Notes under the pieces: model-generated
Seen by the model: the letters and a program-made list of their open reading frames with translations, nothing else
Databases searched by the model: none
Told to the model about the DNA's origin: nothing
Shown: positions 6,564-15,309 of the stretch, in pieces
Layout of the letters: every line of letters starts with the position of its first letter
How positions within the stretch are numbered: position 1 is the stretch's first letter
Program-made: the position numbers and the translations under genes
Assembly: GCF_036010325.1 (NCBI RefSeq)
Contig: NZ_CP108550.1
Coordinates: forward strand, 67,862 to 131,861
Direction of reading: 5' to 3'
Length of the DNA stretch: 64,000 nucleotides
Origin: Streptomyces sp. NBC_01210
Lineage (GTDB): Bacteria > Actinomycetota > Actinomycetes > Streptomycetales > Streptomycetaceae

Positions 6564-8732
6564 GTGTCCGACGTGTCCGACGACACCGGCGGCGGCACCC
6601 TGGTCCACGGTCCCTGGAGCGGCGATTCCACATACACGCTGCCGCCGATCCCGGATTTCATCGACACCATTCCGCCGCCGGAAGACATTCCGGAGGCTCC
6701 CCCGGAGAGCCCGGAGGAGACGACGATGGAATTGCCGCCGATTCCGGCTGCTCCGGATCCGTCTACGGCGCTGCGTTCCGAAGGAATTACGGCGCCGGAA
6801 ACCGGTGAAGATGACGGCGAATACGAGGGAGGCGAATACGAGCAGCCTCGTTCTCTCGCCGACCGGCTCGGTGACTGGCTGGAATTCCGGCTGGAAATGG
6901 CGCGGGCCAACCATGAAAGCGAAGCGCCTTTCCGTGAGGCTGAAATAGCGCGGAAGGCTGCGCTGCTGGAGGGTCGCACCGCGCAGGAAGTCGCGATGAT
7001 GGAGCAGAACGGAAAGCTCCACGCCGCGATGATGAAAGCGAAAGGCGACAAGGCGGCGGCGCGCGGAAAGGCCGATGCCGACCGCACGAAGTCGTCCTCC
7101 TCCGGCCTGGGAGCGGACAAGGGCCGCTCGAAGGCCGGCGGCGGGGGCGGGTCCTCACGCGGCGGTGGTGGCAGCGGGCCGTCCCGCAACAACTCGAGCC
7201 CGGGACCGAACCGGTCCGGCGGCTCGCGCGGCTCCAACTCCGGCGGCCCCGGCGGCCGTTCCGGCTCCGGATCGTCCGGGGGCAGCGGAGGCGGCAAGGG
7301 CGGCACCAAGGGCTCTCAGACGGGCTCTGGAGGCCGTGCAGCCGGTTCCGGGCGCAGCGGTTCGCCCGGGGGCTCGAAGGGCTCTCAGGCGGGCTCTGGC
7401 AGCTCCGGGCGGGGCGGCAACTCGAAGGGTGACGGCGGAAGTCAGACGTCCGGCGCCCGTGCCGAGCGGGCCCGCGGCCGCCAGGAGCGCGCCGGGGTCC
7501 GGCAGGCCGGGCGGCAGGAGCGGCGCAGCGCCGGGCACGCCGCCGGTGTCGCCGACCGGTCCAAGGACCGCGACCAGGGCCGCGCCCAGCGGCAGCAGGC
7601 GTGGGAGGACCGCCGGGCCAAGCGCCAGGAGCGGGACGCGGCACGGAAGGCGAAGCGGGAAGCCGCGGCGTCGGCCGATGCCGGTCGCACCACGCTGGGC
7701 AAGGCCGTCGGCGAGGAAGCCCAGCGCCGCTTCGACAAGCGCCGTGCCGACGCGAAGGCGGCCGCGGACGCGAAGGACGCCAAGGCGGCCGGCACCGAGA
7801 AGGTGAACCTGACCAAGGACAAGGACTCCAAGGCCAAGGACGCCAAGGACAAGCACACCGGCGGCAAGGACGGGAAGACCGCCAAGGACGCCCCTGACGG
7901 GGCCTCCAGCACCGCGAAGGACAGCACGGCGGGCGACGAGCCGGGCAAGGACTCCAAGGCCGGTGACGGAGCGTCTGACGGTGCGAAGAAGCGGCGTCGG
8001 TTCCGGCGCTGGCGCACCGGCGGCACGGGCCGGGCCGGACGGCGCGGACGTACCCGCCGCACCGGCCGGACGGGGCGCGCCGGTCGGCGCGGCCGTCCGG
8101 CGGACAGCCCGTTCGGCGCGGAGGACTCCACCCCGACGGTGGAGTGGCCCGACCGTCCCACCTCCCCGCCGCGCACCGACAGCAAGGGCGAGGACGACAT
8201 CGTCGACGCGGACATCGTCCCCGACGGAGGCCTGCCGCCCGAGCCGGAGCGGCACACCGCACGGCCCGGCACCAGCCGACCGACCAGCACGGAAGGGAGC
8301 AGCGTGAGCAGCGCGGAGGTCAGCAGGCCGTCCGGGCAGGGCAACTTGGGCGCCCAGCACCGCACGGACATCACGTTCGACGAGTACCTGATGGAGATGG
8401 CGAACATCGCCATCCAGGCCGCCTCCGACCAGGAGCGGGCCGAAGCCCTCGCGGAGGCCCTCGCCAAGGTCGCCGACGCCCTGCGGGACATGGCCACCGA
8501 CCTGATCGGCGACCACAACGTCAGCACCGAGGTCACCGAGCTGATCTCGGACCTGGCCGACTCCGCGGCCCGCATGAAGCAGCAGGCCGAACGGTGCGCG
8601 ACCGAGTGCGGGCTGGCCCTGGAGGCCGCCAAGCTCGCGGCCGCGATGGTCGCCCGCGTGTACGGCGAGGACATGGCTGCCAAGGAAGACGCGGGCCTGA
8701 AGTACGCGTCGGCCGCCGCCCACCACGACTAA
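6564..8732 (+). CDS. Large low-complexity basic protein of transfer operon
   Basis: A 722-aa protein starting at GTG 6564 behind GGGAGG. Order: Pro-rich acidic N-terminus (1-80), a short helical block (85-165), a Gly/Ser linker (~185-300), a Lys/Arg/Ala-rich region (~300-545) and a compact helical C-terminal domain (~590-722) with two Cys. The low-complexity middle is strongly positively charged and could bind DNA nonspecifically. It sits directly upstream of a small helical protein and the FtsK-like translocase, so it is probably a transfer accessory protein (inference). No Pfam-type family recognised. Confidence 0.75.
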   Translation: MSDVSDDTGGGTLVHGPWSGDSTYTLPPIPDFIDTIPPPEDIPEAPPESPEETTMELPPIPAAPDPSTALRSEGITAPETGEDDGEYEGGEYEQPRSLADRLGDWLEFRLEMARANHESEAPFREAEIARKAALLEGRTAQEVAMMEQNGKLHAAMMKAKGDKAAARGKADADRTKSSSSGLGADKGRSKAGGGGGSSRGGGGSGPSRNNSSPGPNRSGGSRGSNSGGPGGRSGSGSSGGSGGGKGGTKGSQTGSGGRAAGSGRSGSPGGSKGSQAGSGSSGRGGNSKGDGGSQTSGARAERARGRQERAGVRQAGRQERRSAGHAAGVADRSKDRDQGRAQRQQAWEDRRAKRQERDAARKAKREAAASADAGRTTLGKAVGEEAQRRFDKRRADAKAAADAKDAKAAGTEKVNLTKDKDSKAKDAKDKHTGGKDGKTAKDAPDGASSTAKDSTAGDEPGKDSKAGDGASDGAKKRRRFRRWRTGGTGRAGRRGRTRRTGRTGRAGRRGRPADSPFGAEDSTPTVEWPDRPTSPPRTDSKGEDDIVDADIVPDGGLPPEPERHTARPGTSRPTSTEGSSVSSAEVSRPSGQGNLGAQHRTDITFDEYLMEMANIAIQAASDQERAEALAEALAKVADALRDMATDLIGDHNVSTEVTELISDLADSAARMKQQAERCATECGLALEAAKLAAAMVARVYGEDMAAKEDAGLKYASAAAHHD

Positions 8733-8753
8733 GACGAGGGAGGAAACCCGCTG

Positions 8754-9173
8754 ATGAGCAGCGATCTCGCACCCCGCCCCAGCGGCGCGGTGCCCGCGCC
8801 GACCGACGGCGACAACCGCTACAAGGCCGTCCAGGCCAAGCTCGACACCCTCGGGCGCGCCCTCGACGACGCCGGGCTCGGCCTGGAGGAACTGATGCGC
8901 AGCGTCCGCAGGAACGCCAAGCGTGCCGCGGACGCGGCCCGCGACGTCGACAACGCCGAACTCGAGCCGACGTTCGTGGAGCTGACCAGCAACGTCGGTG
9001 TCGCTCTCGGGGGCGCCGCTGTGCAGGTCAAGAAGCTGCACGACACCGCGCAGGAGACCGCCGACCTCACCTACGAGACCAAGCGCACCCACTCGAAGCT
9101 GTACGGGGCGCTGGACGACATCCGCTCGGGTCGGCGCGAGAGGACGCCCAAGCCGGGCTTCTTCAACCGCTGA
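8754..9173 (+). CDS. Helical transfer-operon protein
   Basis: A 139-aa protein with ATG 8754 and GAGGGAGG upstream, 21 nt after the 722-aa gene. It is nearly all alpha-helical (residues 20-120) with regular hydrophobic spacing, a probable coiled coil, and a basic C-terminal tail. No family recognised. Its place between the basic protein and the translocase points to a structural or adaptor role in transfer. Confidence 0.75.
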   Translation: MSSDLAPRPSGAVPAPTDGDNRYKAVQAKLDTLGRALDDAGLGLEELMRSVRRNAKRAADAARDVDNAELEPTFVELTSNVGVALGGAAVQVKKLHDTAQETADLTYETKRTHSKLYGALDDIRSGRRERTPKPGFFNR

Positions 9174-9196
9174 CCCCGCTCCCCCACGCACCCCGC

Positions 9197-9233
9197 CACG
9201 GGCGGCCCCGCACATCTCGCGGGGCCGCCCGTG
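9197..9233 (+). terminator. 15-bp hairpin terminator
   Basis: Arms 9197-9211 and 9219-9233 are exact reverse complements with a 7-nt loop. It lies between the helical protein and the translocase start, so transcript levels of the two may differ. Confidence 0.8.
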
Positions 9234-9254
9234 CCCGTTCCCGAAGGAGAACCG

Positions 9255-11390
9255 GTGACCACGCCGCGCAGTGTCGCGCTCGAACGCCTCGCCTACACCC
9301 TCGCCGCTCCCGTGCTGGCCGTGGCCCCGAACCTCTACCCCGACAGCCCTGTCAACCAGGTCGTGCAGCTGGCCGGCGCCGCCGGGATCGGCGGCTGGTT
9401 CCTCGCCGCCAAGAGCGATGAGCTCGGCGCCGGACGCAAGATCCTGCGCTGGTCCCCGCTGGTCCTGGCCGCCGCCGTCGACGTCGCCGCCGGGCACACC
9501 ACCGGCTGGGGCCCGTGGTGGCTGGACGGGCTGCTCGCCGCCGGATGGGCGGCGGCCGGCTACCTGGTGATGCCGTTCTCCCGGCACACCCGCCGTCGTC
9601 ACCGTCCCGCCGTAGCGGCCCCGGCCCCGCAGCTGGCTCCCGCCGAAGCCCTCGAGGAGTCGGTGGCGCGACCGGACGACGGAGCCGACCTGCTCACCCG
9701 CGAGGCACGGATGCTGTGGGAAGGCGCCGGGATGCCCGGCCGCACGCACATCGTCAAGGCCACCCGGCACCCCGGCCAGCGGAACGACATGACGATCCTG
9801 CTGCGCGCCTCGGAGACCGGACGGCCGATCACCGGCCTGTCGGAGGCCGCGGTCGCCGCGCCGTTCGGCGTGCACTCCAGCGACGTCGTCCTGGCGGAGG
9901 TCGCCATCCAGCCCGGCCGCCAGGGCGGGCCCGGCTGGATGGAGGCCCGCATCACCCCCGACGCCAACCAGCGGCGCCGCACCAAGCCGACCGCGCAGGA
10001 GCGCTGGACGGACCGGGTCGGCGGGCCCAAGGGCGGCGCCCCCGGCTCCGAGCTGGTCCACAAGACCCGCGACGACGAACGCGGGGTGACCTTCTACCGG
10101 GCGAAGATGGCCGACTCCACCGACACCCCGCGCATCGACCTGGCCAAGGTCTGCCGCGCACTGGGTCTGCCCGAGGACGACTCCTGCGTGTTCGTCCTCA
10201 TCGACGGCAACGAGTTCCTGATCAGCGCGTTCGACACCCCGCCGCTGTCCGCGATCTTCCCCGCCACCCGCGAGCTGCTCACCCCGGACGCCAAGGGCAT
10301 GTACGTGTGCGGGTTCACCATCACCGGCCAGCCGGTGAAGACGATGGTGTACCAGCACGACAAGAACGCCCCGGCCCACGGCCTCACCCTGGGCGTGTCC
10401 CGCTCCGGCAAGACGCAGTATTTCGCGATCAACATGGCCGCCCAGTCCCTGGACGGCCAGGTGGTGTGGCTGTCCACCGTCCGCAAGGACGAGAAGACGA
10501 CCACGCTCGGCCGGTACATCGACCGGCAGGGCTCGAACGCCCTGTGGATGGCCCGCCAGCTGCGCGCGGCGAAGGCGCTGTGCGAGATCAGGGCGGAGAT
10601 GCCCTGGCCGCACGACGGCCAGCCGCACGACTACAAGCCGGGCGACCCGCGCTGCCCGTACCGGCAGTTGAACGTGTACGCGGATGAGTTCATGACCGCG
10701 GCGCAGGACGGGGACTTCGGCGAGTTCATCCAGAAGGACGGCGAGGACCTCACGGTCACCGGGCTGAAGTACGGCATCGGCTTCAACCCGGCGGGACAGA
10801 GCCCGTTCGCGCACAACGGCTTCTCCACGGAGATGAAGGACAACCTGCGGCAGAACAGCAGGCCGGTCATCTTCAACATGGGTTCGCCCGGCGCCACCCG
10901 CAAGGCGGCGGAGGGCACCATGGAGAACGCCTACGACGTGCCGACCATCCCGGCCCGCTACTCCCGCAGCGAAGGCTCCGCGATCGAGCGGGCCATGCGC
11001 GGCGAGGCCGACCCGGAGAACGGCGTCTCCACCGGCGGCGTCGCGGTCATCGTCCTCGACAACGGCCGCGCCGTGCTCATGCGGTCGCTGTACGCGGACT
11101 TCGACACCGACCTCTCCGAGCTGTTCCCCGACGAGGTCAACCGGCTCACCGACCACGAGATCAGCGAGCTGGAGAAGCGCGGCCTGTGGTTCGACTGGAA
11201 CGAGCCCGTGCGGCCCGGCGAGTTCTGGCCCGAGCCCGACGAGGACGACGAGGGCGAGGGCCGGTCCCGCCGCCGCGGCGGGGGCGGGGGCGGCGGCGGG
11301 CGCGGCTCCAAGAGCGGCGGTCGCCGCTCCGAGCAGGTCGCCTCTCCCCGCCAGGCGCTGGAGGCCATCAAGAGCCTCACCGACGCCTGA
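9255..11390 (+). CDS. FtsK/SpoIIIE-type DNA translocase (TraB-like)
   Basis: A 711-aa protein starting at GTG 9255 (GAAGGA upstream). Two to three hydrophobic spans lie in residues 10-110, then a linker, then an FtsK/SpoIIIE ATPase domain. Walker A GVSRSGKT is at about residue 380 and the Walker B strand ends in LNVYADEF at about 470. The C-terminus carries a Gly/Arg-rich linker and a short tail. Streptomyces TraB proteins are single hexameric translocases that move double-stranded plasmid DNA at hyphal tips and recognise plasmid clt repeats through a C-terminal winged helix (known). This is the core conjugation protein of the replicon. Confidence 0.88.
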   Translation: MTTPRSVALERLAYTLAAPVLAVAPNLYPDSPVNQVVQLAGAAGIGGWFLAAKSDELGAGRKILRWSPLVLAAAVDVAAGHTTGWGPWWLDGLLAAGWAAAGYLVMPFSRHTRRRHRPAVAAPAPQLAPAEALEESVARPDDGADLLTREARMLWEGAGMPGRTHIVKATRHPGQRNDMTILLRASETGRPITGLSEAAVAAPFGVHSSDVVLAEVAIQPGRQGGPGWMEARITPDANQRRRTKPTAQERWTDRVGGPKGGAPGSELVHKTRDDERGVTFYRAKMADSTDTPRIDLAKVCRALGLPEDDSCVFVLIDGNEFLISAFDTPPLSAIFPATRELLTPDAKGMYVCGFTITGQPVKTMVYQHDKNAPAHGLTLGVSRSGKTQYFAINMAAQSLDGQVVWLSTVRKDEKTTTLGRYIDRQGSNALWMARQLRAAKALCEIRAEMPWPHDGQPHDYKPGDPRCPYRQLNVYADEFMTAAQDGDFGEFIQKDGEDLTVTGLKYGIGFNPAGQSPFAHNGFSTEMKDNLRQNSRPVIFNMGSPGATRKAAEGTMENAYDVPTIPARYSRSEGSAIERAMRGEADPENGVSTGGVAVIVLDNGRAVLMRSLYADFDTDLSELFPDEVNRLTDHEISELEKRGLWFDWNEPVRPGEFWPEPDEDDEGEGRSRRRGGGGGGGGRGSKSGGRRSEQVASPRQALEAIKSLTDA

Positions 11391-11470
11391 TCACACCCAC
11401 CCATCCCCGGGGCCGGCCCGCTCGAGCGCGGCCGGCCCCACCCGACCCCTTGTGAAGGAGCACCACCGCC

Positions 11471-11659
11471 GTGGCCCTCTCCATCTCCGCCGCCGTGCTG
11501 CTGGGCATCATCGTCTTCGTCCTGCTCAAGGGCGGATACGTCCGCGTCGGCTCCGCGCTGACCTGCACGCTGTTCGGCTTCACCCTCGCCGCGACCGGCC
11601 TGGCACCGGCCATCAACAGCGGCCTCGCCTCGCTCGCCGGACTGATCTCCAGCTTCTGA
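11471..11659 (+). CDS. Small two-span membrane protein (spread-like)
   Basis: A 62-aa protein from GTG 11471, with GAAGGAG upstream. It is almost entirely hydrophobic, with two spans separated by a short GGYVRVGS turn. Small membrane proteins next to TraB translocases belong to the Spd group that helps intramycelial plasmid spread (known). The assignment here rests on size, hydrophobicity and position only. Confidence 0.7.
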   Translation: MALSISAAVLLGIIVFVLLKGGYVRVGSALTCTLFGFTLAATGLAPAINSGLASLAGLISSF

Positions 11660-11821
11660 CTACGCCTCTGTCCAGGGCGGGTCGGGCGTGTAGTTGAGCC
11701 CGTCGCAGAAGCGGCAGTCCCACTCCGAGGGCACTTCCCACTTGTCGACCCAGAAGCCGACCTGTTTGCCCACGAAGTAGTTGTCCCCATCGCACCACCC
11801 GCAGTCGAAGACGAACTCCAC
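11660..11821 (-). CDS. 53-aa antisense double-CxxC zinc-ribbon protein
   Basis: Reading the minus strand from GTG 11821 gives 53 aa with two evenly spaced knuckles: C7GWC10 and C36RFC39, separated by a Trp/Phe/Asp-rich segment (GFWVDKWEVPSEWD). GGGAAGGGG sits 7-8 nt upstream. The composition and paired CxxC make it very likely real despite its length. It lies tail-to-tail against the spread-like gene inside an otherwise rightward block. It resembles small actinobacterial zinc-ribbon proteins of unknown role. Confidence 0.7.
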   Translation of the reverse strand: MEFVFDCGWCDGDNYFVGKQVGFWVDKWEVPSEWDCRFCDGLNYTPDPPWTEA

Positions 11822-11918
11822 CCCAGCCCCTTCCCTGCGCCTGTTGGTCCGAGGATGCCCGGGGCGCGTGTGCGGTGACTACCCACCCGCCAGCCTCAAC
11901 TCCCCTGCTGCGCAACGC

Positions 11919-11958
11919 CGAAGGGCGCCGCCGGACACGACTCCGGCGACGCCCTTCG
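11919..11958 (+). terminator. 17-bp hairpin terminator
   Basis: CGAAGGGCGCCGCCGGA at 11919-11935 pairs with 11942-11958, with one mismatch. It may serve both strands between the minus-strand zinc-ribbon gene and the next rightward gene. Confidence 0.7.
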
Positions 11959-11980
11959 CCGTCGCGCGCCCCTCCCCCAC

Positions 11981-12013
11981 GCGCCCTCCCGGCCACCACG
12001 GCCAGGAGGGCGC
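11981..12013 (+). promoter_or_regulatory. 14-bp hairpin in leader
   Basis: Arms 11981-11994 and 12000-12013 pair with one mismatch. It lies 29 nt before the start of the next membrane protein, so it is either a second terminator or a leader hairpin. Confidence 0.45.
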
Positions 12014-12041
12014 TCCCCTTCCGCGTGATCGGAGAAAGCCG

Positions 12042-12536
12042 ATGGACCCCCAGCACAACACCCAGTCCGGCATGCCCGAGTCCGAGGCCGCAGCCGAAGC
12101 CCGCCGCCTGATCGACGACTGGGCAGCCAAGCCCGTACGCCACCACCCCACCTCGTTCCGCGACGACACCGAGCCGCCGGCCTTCGGCACCACCCCTCCC
12201 GTGAAGCAGGAGGACCACCGGATCGTCCCGGCCTGGGCGGCCGGGATCGCGGTGGCCTCCATCGGCGTGGGCGCCGGGATCACCGGCATCGGCTGCGGTG
12301 CCTGGCTCGTGCTCCAGGGCCTGGCCTCCGTCACGTTGAACGGCGTCCTCATGGTCACCCTGCCGTTCGCGGGCCTGGCCATGGCCGCCACCGCCATCGG
12401 CGGCGCGATCAGCAAGGCCCGCGCGGCCGTCACCAAGAACGTCTTCGAGGGTCCGGTCACCCACCACACCGAGATCCACAACAACAGCACCACGCGCGGG
12501 GCGTTCTTCGCCCGCACCCGCAACGAGATCCGCTGA
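12042..12536 (+). CDS. Two-span membrane protein
   Basis: A 164-aa protein with ATG 12042 and GGAGAAAG upstream. The polar N-terminal ~65 residues precede two hydrophobic spans (about 66-90 and 100-125), then a short soluble C-terminus. No family recognised. Its arrangement (N-tail, paired helices, adjacency to another membrane protein and TraB) fits a plasmid spread-type role. Confidence 0.72.
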   Translation: MDPQHNTQSGMPESEAAAEARRLIDDWAAKPVRHHPTSFRDDTEPPAFGTTPPVKQEDHRIVPAWAAGIAVASIGVGAGITGIGCGAWLVLQGLASVTLNGVLMVTLPFAGLAMAATAIGGAISKARAAVTKNVFEGPVTHHTEIHNNSTTRGAFFARTRNEIR

Positions 12537-12597
12537 CCGACTCCGGCCAGCCCACCCGCCGCTTCCCACCGACCTCCGCCGAAGGAGCAGCTGCACC

Positions 12598-13365
12598 ATG
12601 TCCAACAACGACAGGCAGATGAACGGCCAGCCCCGCCCGAACAGCATCCTCGACCAGCTCGAACTGCCCCCGACCCGCAAGGACAAGCAGCGCCTCGCGA
12701 AGCTGCGCGCCGCGTGGAAGGAGTCCTGGGAGGAGGGCGGCTTCCTCTACCAGCGATGGGAAGAGGTCTTCCAGGCCCGGCACGGCGGCTGGCACGAGGT
12801 CGCCACCTGGATCAAGGCGGCCGCACTGTTCGGCGGGCTCAGCCTCATCGTGATGATGCTGGACGCCGCCGGCGACACCGCCTCCGCCACGCTCAAGGGC
12901 CTGTCCGCCGTCCCGGCCTCGAACGGCGGTGACGGCAGCGGCCTGTGGGGCACGGTCGACCACCCCGTCCGGGTGTTCCTCGCCGGCCAGGCCGCGCACC
13001 TGTCCGTCGCCCCGGCCGCCCTGTACGCGTTCTGGCAGCTGACCGGCCTGCTCGGTCTGGTCGGCGGGTTCTTCGGTATCGCCGGCGCCCGCATCGCCTG
13101 GGTGCTGTTCGGCATCGGCAGCCTCGCCATGATCTGGTCCGCCGCCCCGGCCGGGGGCCGTGCCGCCGCTACCGGGCTCGCCGCCCTCATGTGGGCGCTG
13201 GCCAGCATCTTCGCCCTGCGCGGTCTGACCCTGCGGCCCATCGTTCACAACCACCCGCCGCAGTACCAGTTCAACCCCGCGCTCCACCTGCACGCCACGA
13301 TCCCCGCCCCCACCCCGGCGGGCGACGACCTCGGTCGCGACAACGTCCACCCGCTCCAGCGCTGA
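12598..13365 (+). CDS. Integral membrane protein of transfer region
   Basis: A 255-aa protein with ATG 12598 behind GAAGGAG. The N-terminal ~65 residues are basic and amphipathic (KESWEEGGFLYQRWEEVF). Four to five hydrophobic segments follow between about 75 and 210, then a His/Pro-rich cytoplasmic-type tail. It probably works with the preceding two-span protein. Unknown family; a candidate component of the mating or spread apparatus. Confidence 0.75.
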   Translation: MSNNDRQMNGQPRPNSILDQLELPPTRKDKQRLAKLRAAWKESWEEGGFLYQRWEEVFQARHGGWHEVATWIKAAALFGGLSLIVMMLDAAGDTASATLKGLSAVPASNGGDGSGLWGTVDHPVRVFLAGQAAHLSVAPAALYAFWQLTGLLGLVGGFFGIAGARIAWVLFGIGSLAMIWSAAPAGGRAAATGLAALMWALASIFALRGLTLRPIVHNHPPQYQFNPALHLHATIPAPTPAGDDLGRDNVHPLQR

Positions 13366-13415
13366 CCCCGCATTCGCACTGTCCGGCACCGCCACCGCGC
13401 ACCGAAGTGAATCCG

Positions 13416-13670
13416 ATGAAGCCGCAGCTGCAGGAGACCGAGTTCTGGGTCGGCACCTTCCACGGGAGCCACGACGGCCTCCCCGCCAAGGTCACCGCGA
13501 CCCGCGACGACACCCGTGACGAGCCGTACGTCTGGACGTGCACGTGCGGCGCGTCCCGCTCCTTCCCCACCGAGCACGACGTGTTCCCCACCGCCTGGCG
13601 GCACACCCACCCCACCCGCTTCGACCGGCTGCGGTCGTGGGCCACCCGCCTCTTCCGCACCGCCCGCTGA
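13416..13670 (+). CDS. Small hypothetical protein with CTCG motif
   Basis: An 84-aa protein. ATG 13416 is preferred for spacing to GAAG; GTG 13407 is in frame. It has a beta-rich N-terminus (TEFWVGTFHGSHDG), then TCTCGASRSFP and conserved-looking His residues, suggesting a small metal-binding fold. The C-terminus is Arg-rich. Unknown function. Confidence 0.65.
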   Translation: MKPQLQETEFWVGTFHGSHDGLPAKVTATRDDTRDEPYVWTCTCGASRSFPTEHDVFPTAWRHTHPTRFDRLRSWATRLFRTAR

Positions 13671-13781
13671 CCTGACGCTCTGCCTGGCCCTCGCCCGCCC
13701 CGCCCCCGGGGCCGACGAGGACCGGACAGGCCGCCCGGCCGCACGCACCACCCCACCCGCGAGCGAGAAGGAGACCCCGTT

Positions 13782-14021
13782 TTGGCGAAAGCCCCGACCG
13801 TCATAGGAGTGCTCACCGAGCCCCCGGCCCCGACCTGGTGGAAGGTCAACCGCCACAAGGTCTTCGGCATCGGAGGGCTGCTGATCGGCTACCTGATCGG
13901 CACCCACCTGCACGGCGCCCCGGCGCAGCAGCCGGAGACGCCCCGGCCGGGCCACACCAAGCCCGCGCCAGCGATGCGCGGAGAGCACCCCACGCGCACG
14001 GCCCACGGCCTCGCCGCATAA
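13782..14021 (+). CDS. Small single-span membrane protein, TTG start
   Basis: A 79-aa protein read from TTG 13782. The start is set by a strong GAAGGAG at 13767, 8 nt upstream. Residues about 27-42 (VFGIGGLLIGYLIGTHL) form one membrane span; the C-terminal half is Pro-rich and disordered. Unknown function. A hairpin terminator follows. Confidence 0.62.
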   Translation: MAKAPTVIGVLTEPPAPTWWKVNRHKVFGIGGLLIGYLIGTHLHGAPAQQPETPRPGHTKPAPAMRGEHPTRTAHGLAA

Positions 14022-14042
14022 CCCAGCCGCACCACCACTGCA

Positions 14043-14073
14043 CCCCGCCGACACCAGCACGAAGTCGGCGGGG
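14043..14073 (+). terminator. 10-bp hairpin terminator
   Basis: CCCCGCCGAC at 14043-14052 pairs with GTCGGCGGGG at 14064-14073. Confidence 0.7.
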
Positions 14074-14109
14074 CGCAGCGCTGTCCACCGACGACTGGAG
14101 GAACCGCTC

Positions 14110-14217
14110 GTGCTCATCCCCCGCCCGCGCCGCCGGATCGGCCGGCCCCGCCCGCAGCGTCCCGGCCCCCGCTACCCGCACCGCCCCGACCGGCTGCCCG
14201 GCGCCTGGAGCAGGTGA
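14110..14217 (+). CDS. 35-aa Arg/Pro-rich leader-like ORF
   Basis: Starts at GTG 14110 with a strong GGAGGA at 14097-14102. It encodes 35 residues, nearly half Arg or Pro. Its stop overlaps the next ATG (TGATG at 14215-14219), so its translation probably delivers ribosomes to the downstream gene. It could be a coupling leader rather than a functional protein. Confidence 0.5.
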   Translation: MLIPRPRRRIGRPRPQRPGPRYPHRPDRLPGAWSR

Positions 14218-14681
14218 TGCCCCGCCCGAGGAAGAAGCGCCGCCGCCGCGAGGTGACCCGGGCGCCCCGCAGCGACGCAGGACTGCCCGAGTACGACCGC
14301 AGCACGGTGCCCGAAGGGCTCGTCACCAGGCGGCAGTTACGGGACATGGGCCTGAGCCCCGGCGACAACGAGGGACCGGTCGCGATCCTGCGCTGCAAGC
14401 TGTGCGCGACCCGCCCGCAGTGGTCGTGCACTCACCCCACCCGCGGCTTCCTGCTCCGCGTCGACCTGGCGAAGCCCAAGAGGACGCCGACGCTCGCTCA
14501 GGAGTGGGCCCTCGATCAGGCGATGGCAGCGAGGCAGACCTGTGGCGAATGCGGGAGGCGTTTCTACATCTGCCTCTCGAAGAAGCTCGGCTGCTGCCTG
14601 GAGTGCTTCGACGGCACGCCCGCGGACCCCAGCAGCCTCATGACCCTCCCGGCCCCGGTCACGCACCGGCTGGCCGCGTGA
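14217..14681 (+). CDS. Zn-ribbon protein with RRQLRDMGLSPG motif
   Basis: A 154-aa protein whose ATG overlaps the upstream 35-aa ORF. The very basic N-terminus is followed by RRQLRDMGLSPG, a motif seen in many actinobacterial phage and plasmid proteins. Two cysteine groups follow (CKLCATRPQWSC and CGEC...CCLEC), with several His residues. It is probably a nucleic-acid-binding zinc protein. A perfect terminator follows. Confidence 0.75.
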   Translation: MPRPRKKRRRREVTRAPRSDAGLPEYDRSTVPEGLVTRRQLRDMGLSPGDNEGPVAILRCKLCATRPQWSCTHPTRGFLLRVDLAKPKRTPTLAQEWALDQAMAARQTCGECGRRFYICLSKKLGCCLECFDGTPADPSSLMTLPAPVTHRLAA

Positions 14682-14687
14682 GCCGAA

Positions 14688-14718
14688 CCCCGTCCCGGCC
14701 GCACAGGCCGGGACGGGG
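14688..14718 (+). terminator. 13-bp hairpin terminator
   Basis: CCCCGTCCCGGCC at 14688-14700 pairs exactly with 14706-14718 around GCACA. Confidence 0.82.
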
Positions 14719-14799
14719 CCCGCACAACCCGGGCGGCCGCAGCACCGGCAAAGGCCGGCCGCCCGCTCCCTCACCCATCGAGATCAGGAGAAACCCAGC

Positions 14800-15309
14800 A
14801 TGACGCATCGTCCCGCCGTCTTCGCCGCCCTGCTCGGACTGACCCGCGCCGCCAGCGCCATCGGAGATTTTTGGATCCAGGACGATTTCTGCGCCCGCGT
14901 GAAGGGCGCCTCCGACGACCACCCGGTCACCTACCAGGACCCGGTCACCGAGGAGAAGACCACCCACGGCACGGCCGACGGCCGCAAGGCGTGCCTTCAC
15001 CACTGCCTGACCTACACGGCCACGCAGGCGATCGTCGCCAGCGCCGGCGCCCGCGCGCTCGGCATCCGGGTCCACCCGGCCGCCGCCGCGGCCGCGCTCG
15101 CCATCTCCTTCGGCACCCACTACGCCGCGGACCGCCGCGTCCCCGGCAAGGGCCTGCTGGAGAAGATCGCCACCAAGACCGGCAAGGGCGGCTTCTACAA
15201 GCTCGCCGACTTCGGCATCAACGGGGCCTTCCACCTGGACGGTGCCTGGCACCACGGCTGGGAAACCGTCGCCGCCCTGGTCGCCACCACCAAGGCCACC
15301 AGCCGGTGA
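14800..15309 (+). CDS. Conserved plasmid protein, DUF3307-like
   Basis: A 169-aa protein with ATG 14800 and AGGAGA upstream. It has HHCLTYTATQAIVASAG and FGTHYAADRR motifs, two moderately hydrophobic helices, and LDGAWHHGWE near the end. The His/Asp pattern recalls DUF3307-type proteins of phages and plasmids, but I am unsure of the family. It overlaps the next gene by GTGA and heads a four-gene coupled operon running to 16809. Confidence 0.72.
   Translation: MTHRPAVFAALLGLTRAASAIGDFWIQDDFCARVKGASDDHPVTYQDPVTEEKTTHGTADGRKACLHHCLTYTATQAIVASAGARALGIRVHPAAAAAALAISFGTHYAADRRVPGKGLLEKIATKTGKGGFYKLADFGINGAFHLDGAWHHGWETVAALVATTKATSR

Noticed and set aside
7155..11156. 1333-codon minus-strand open frame across the translocase operon
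   Set aside because: Compositional shadow of high-GC coding DNA; the plus-strand genes there have motifs and ribosome sites.
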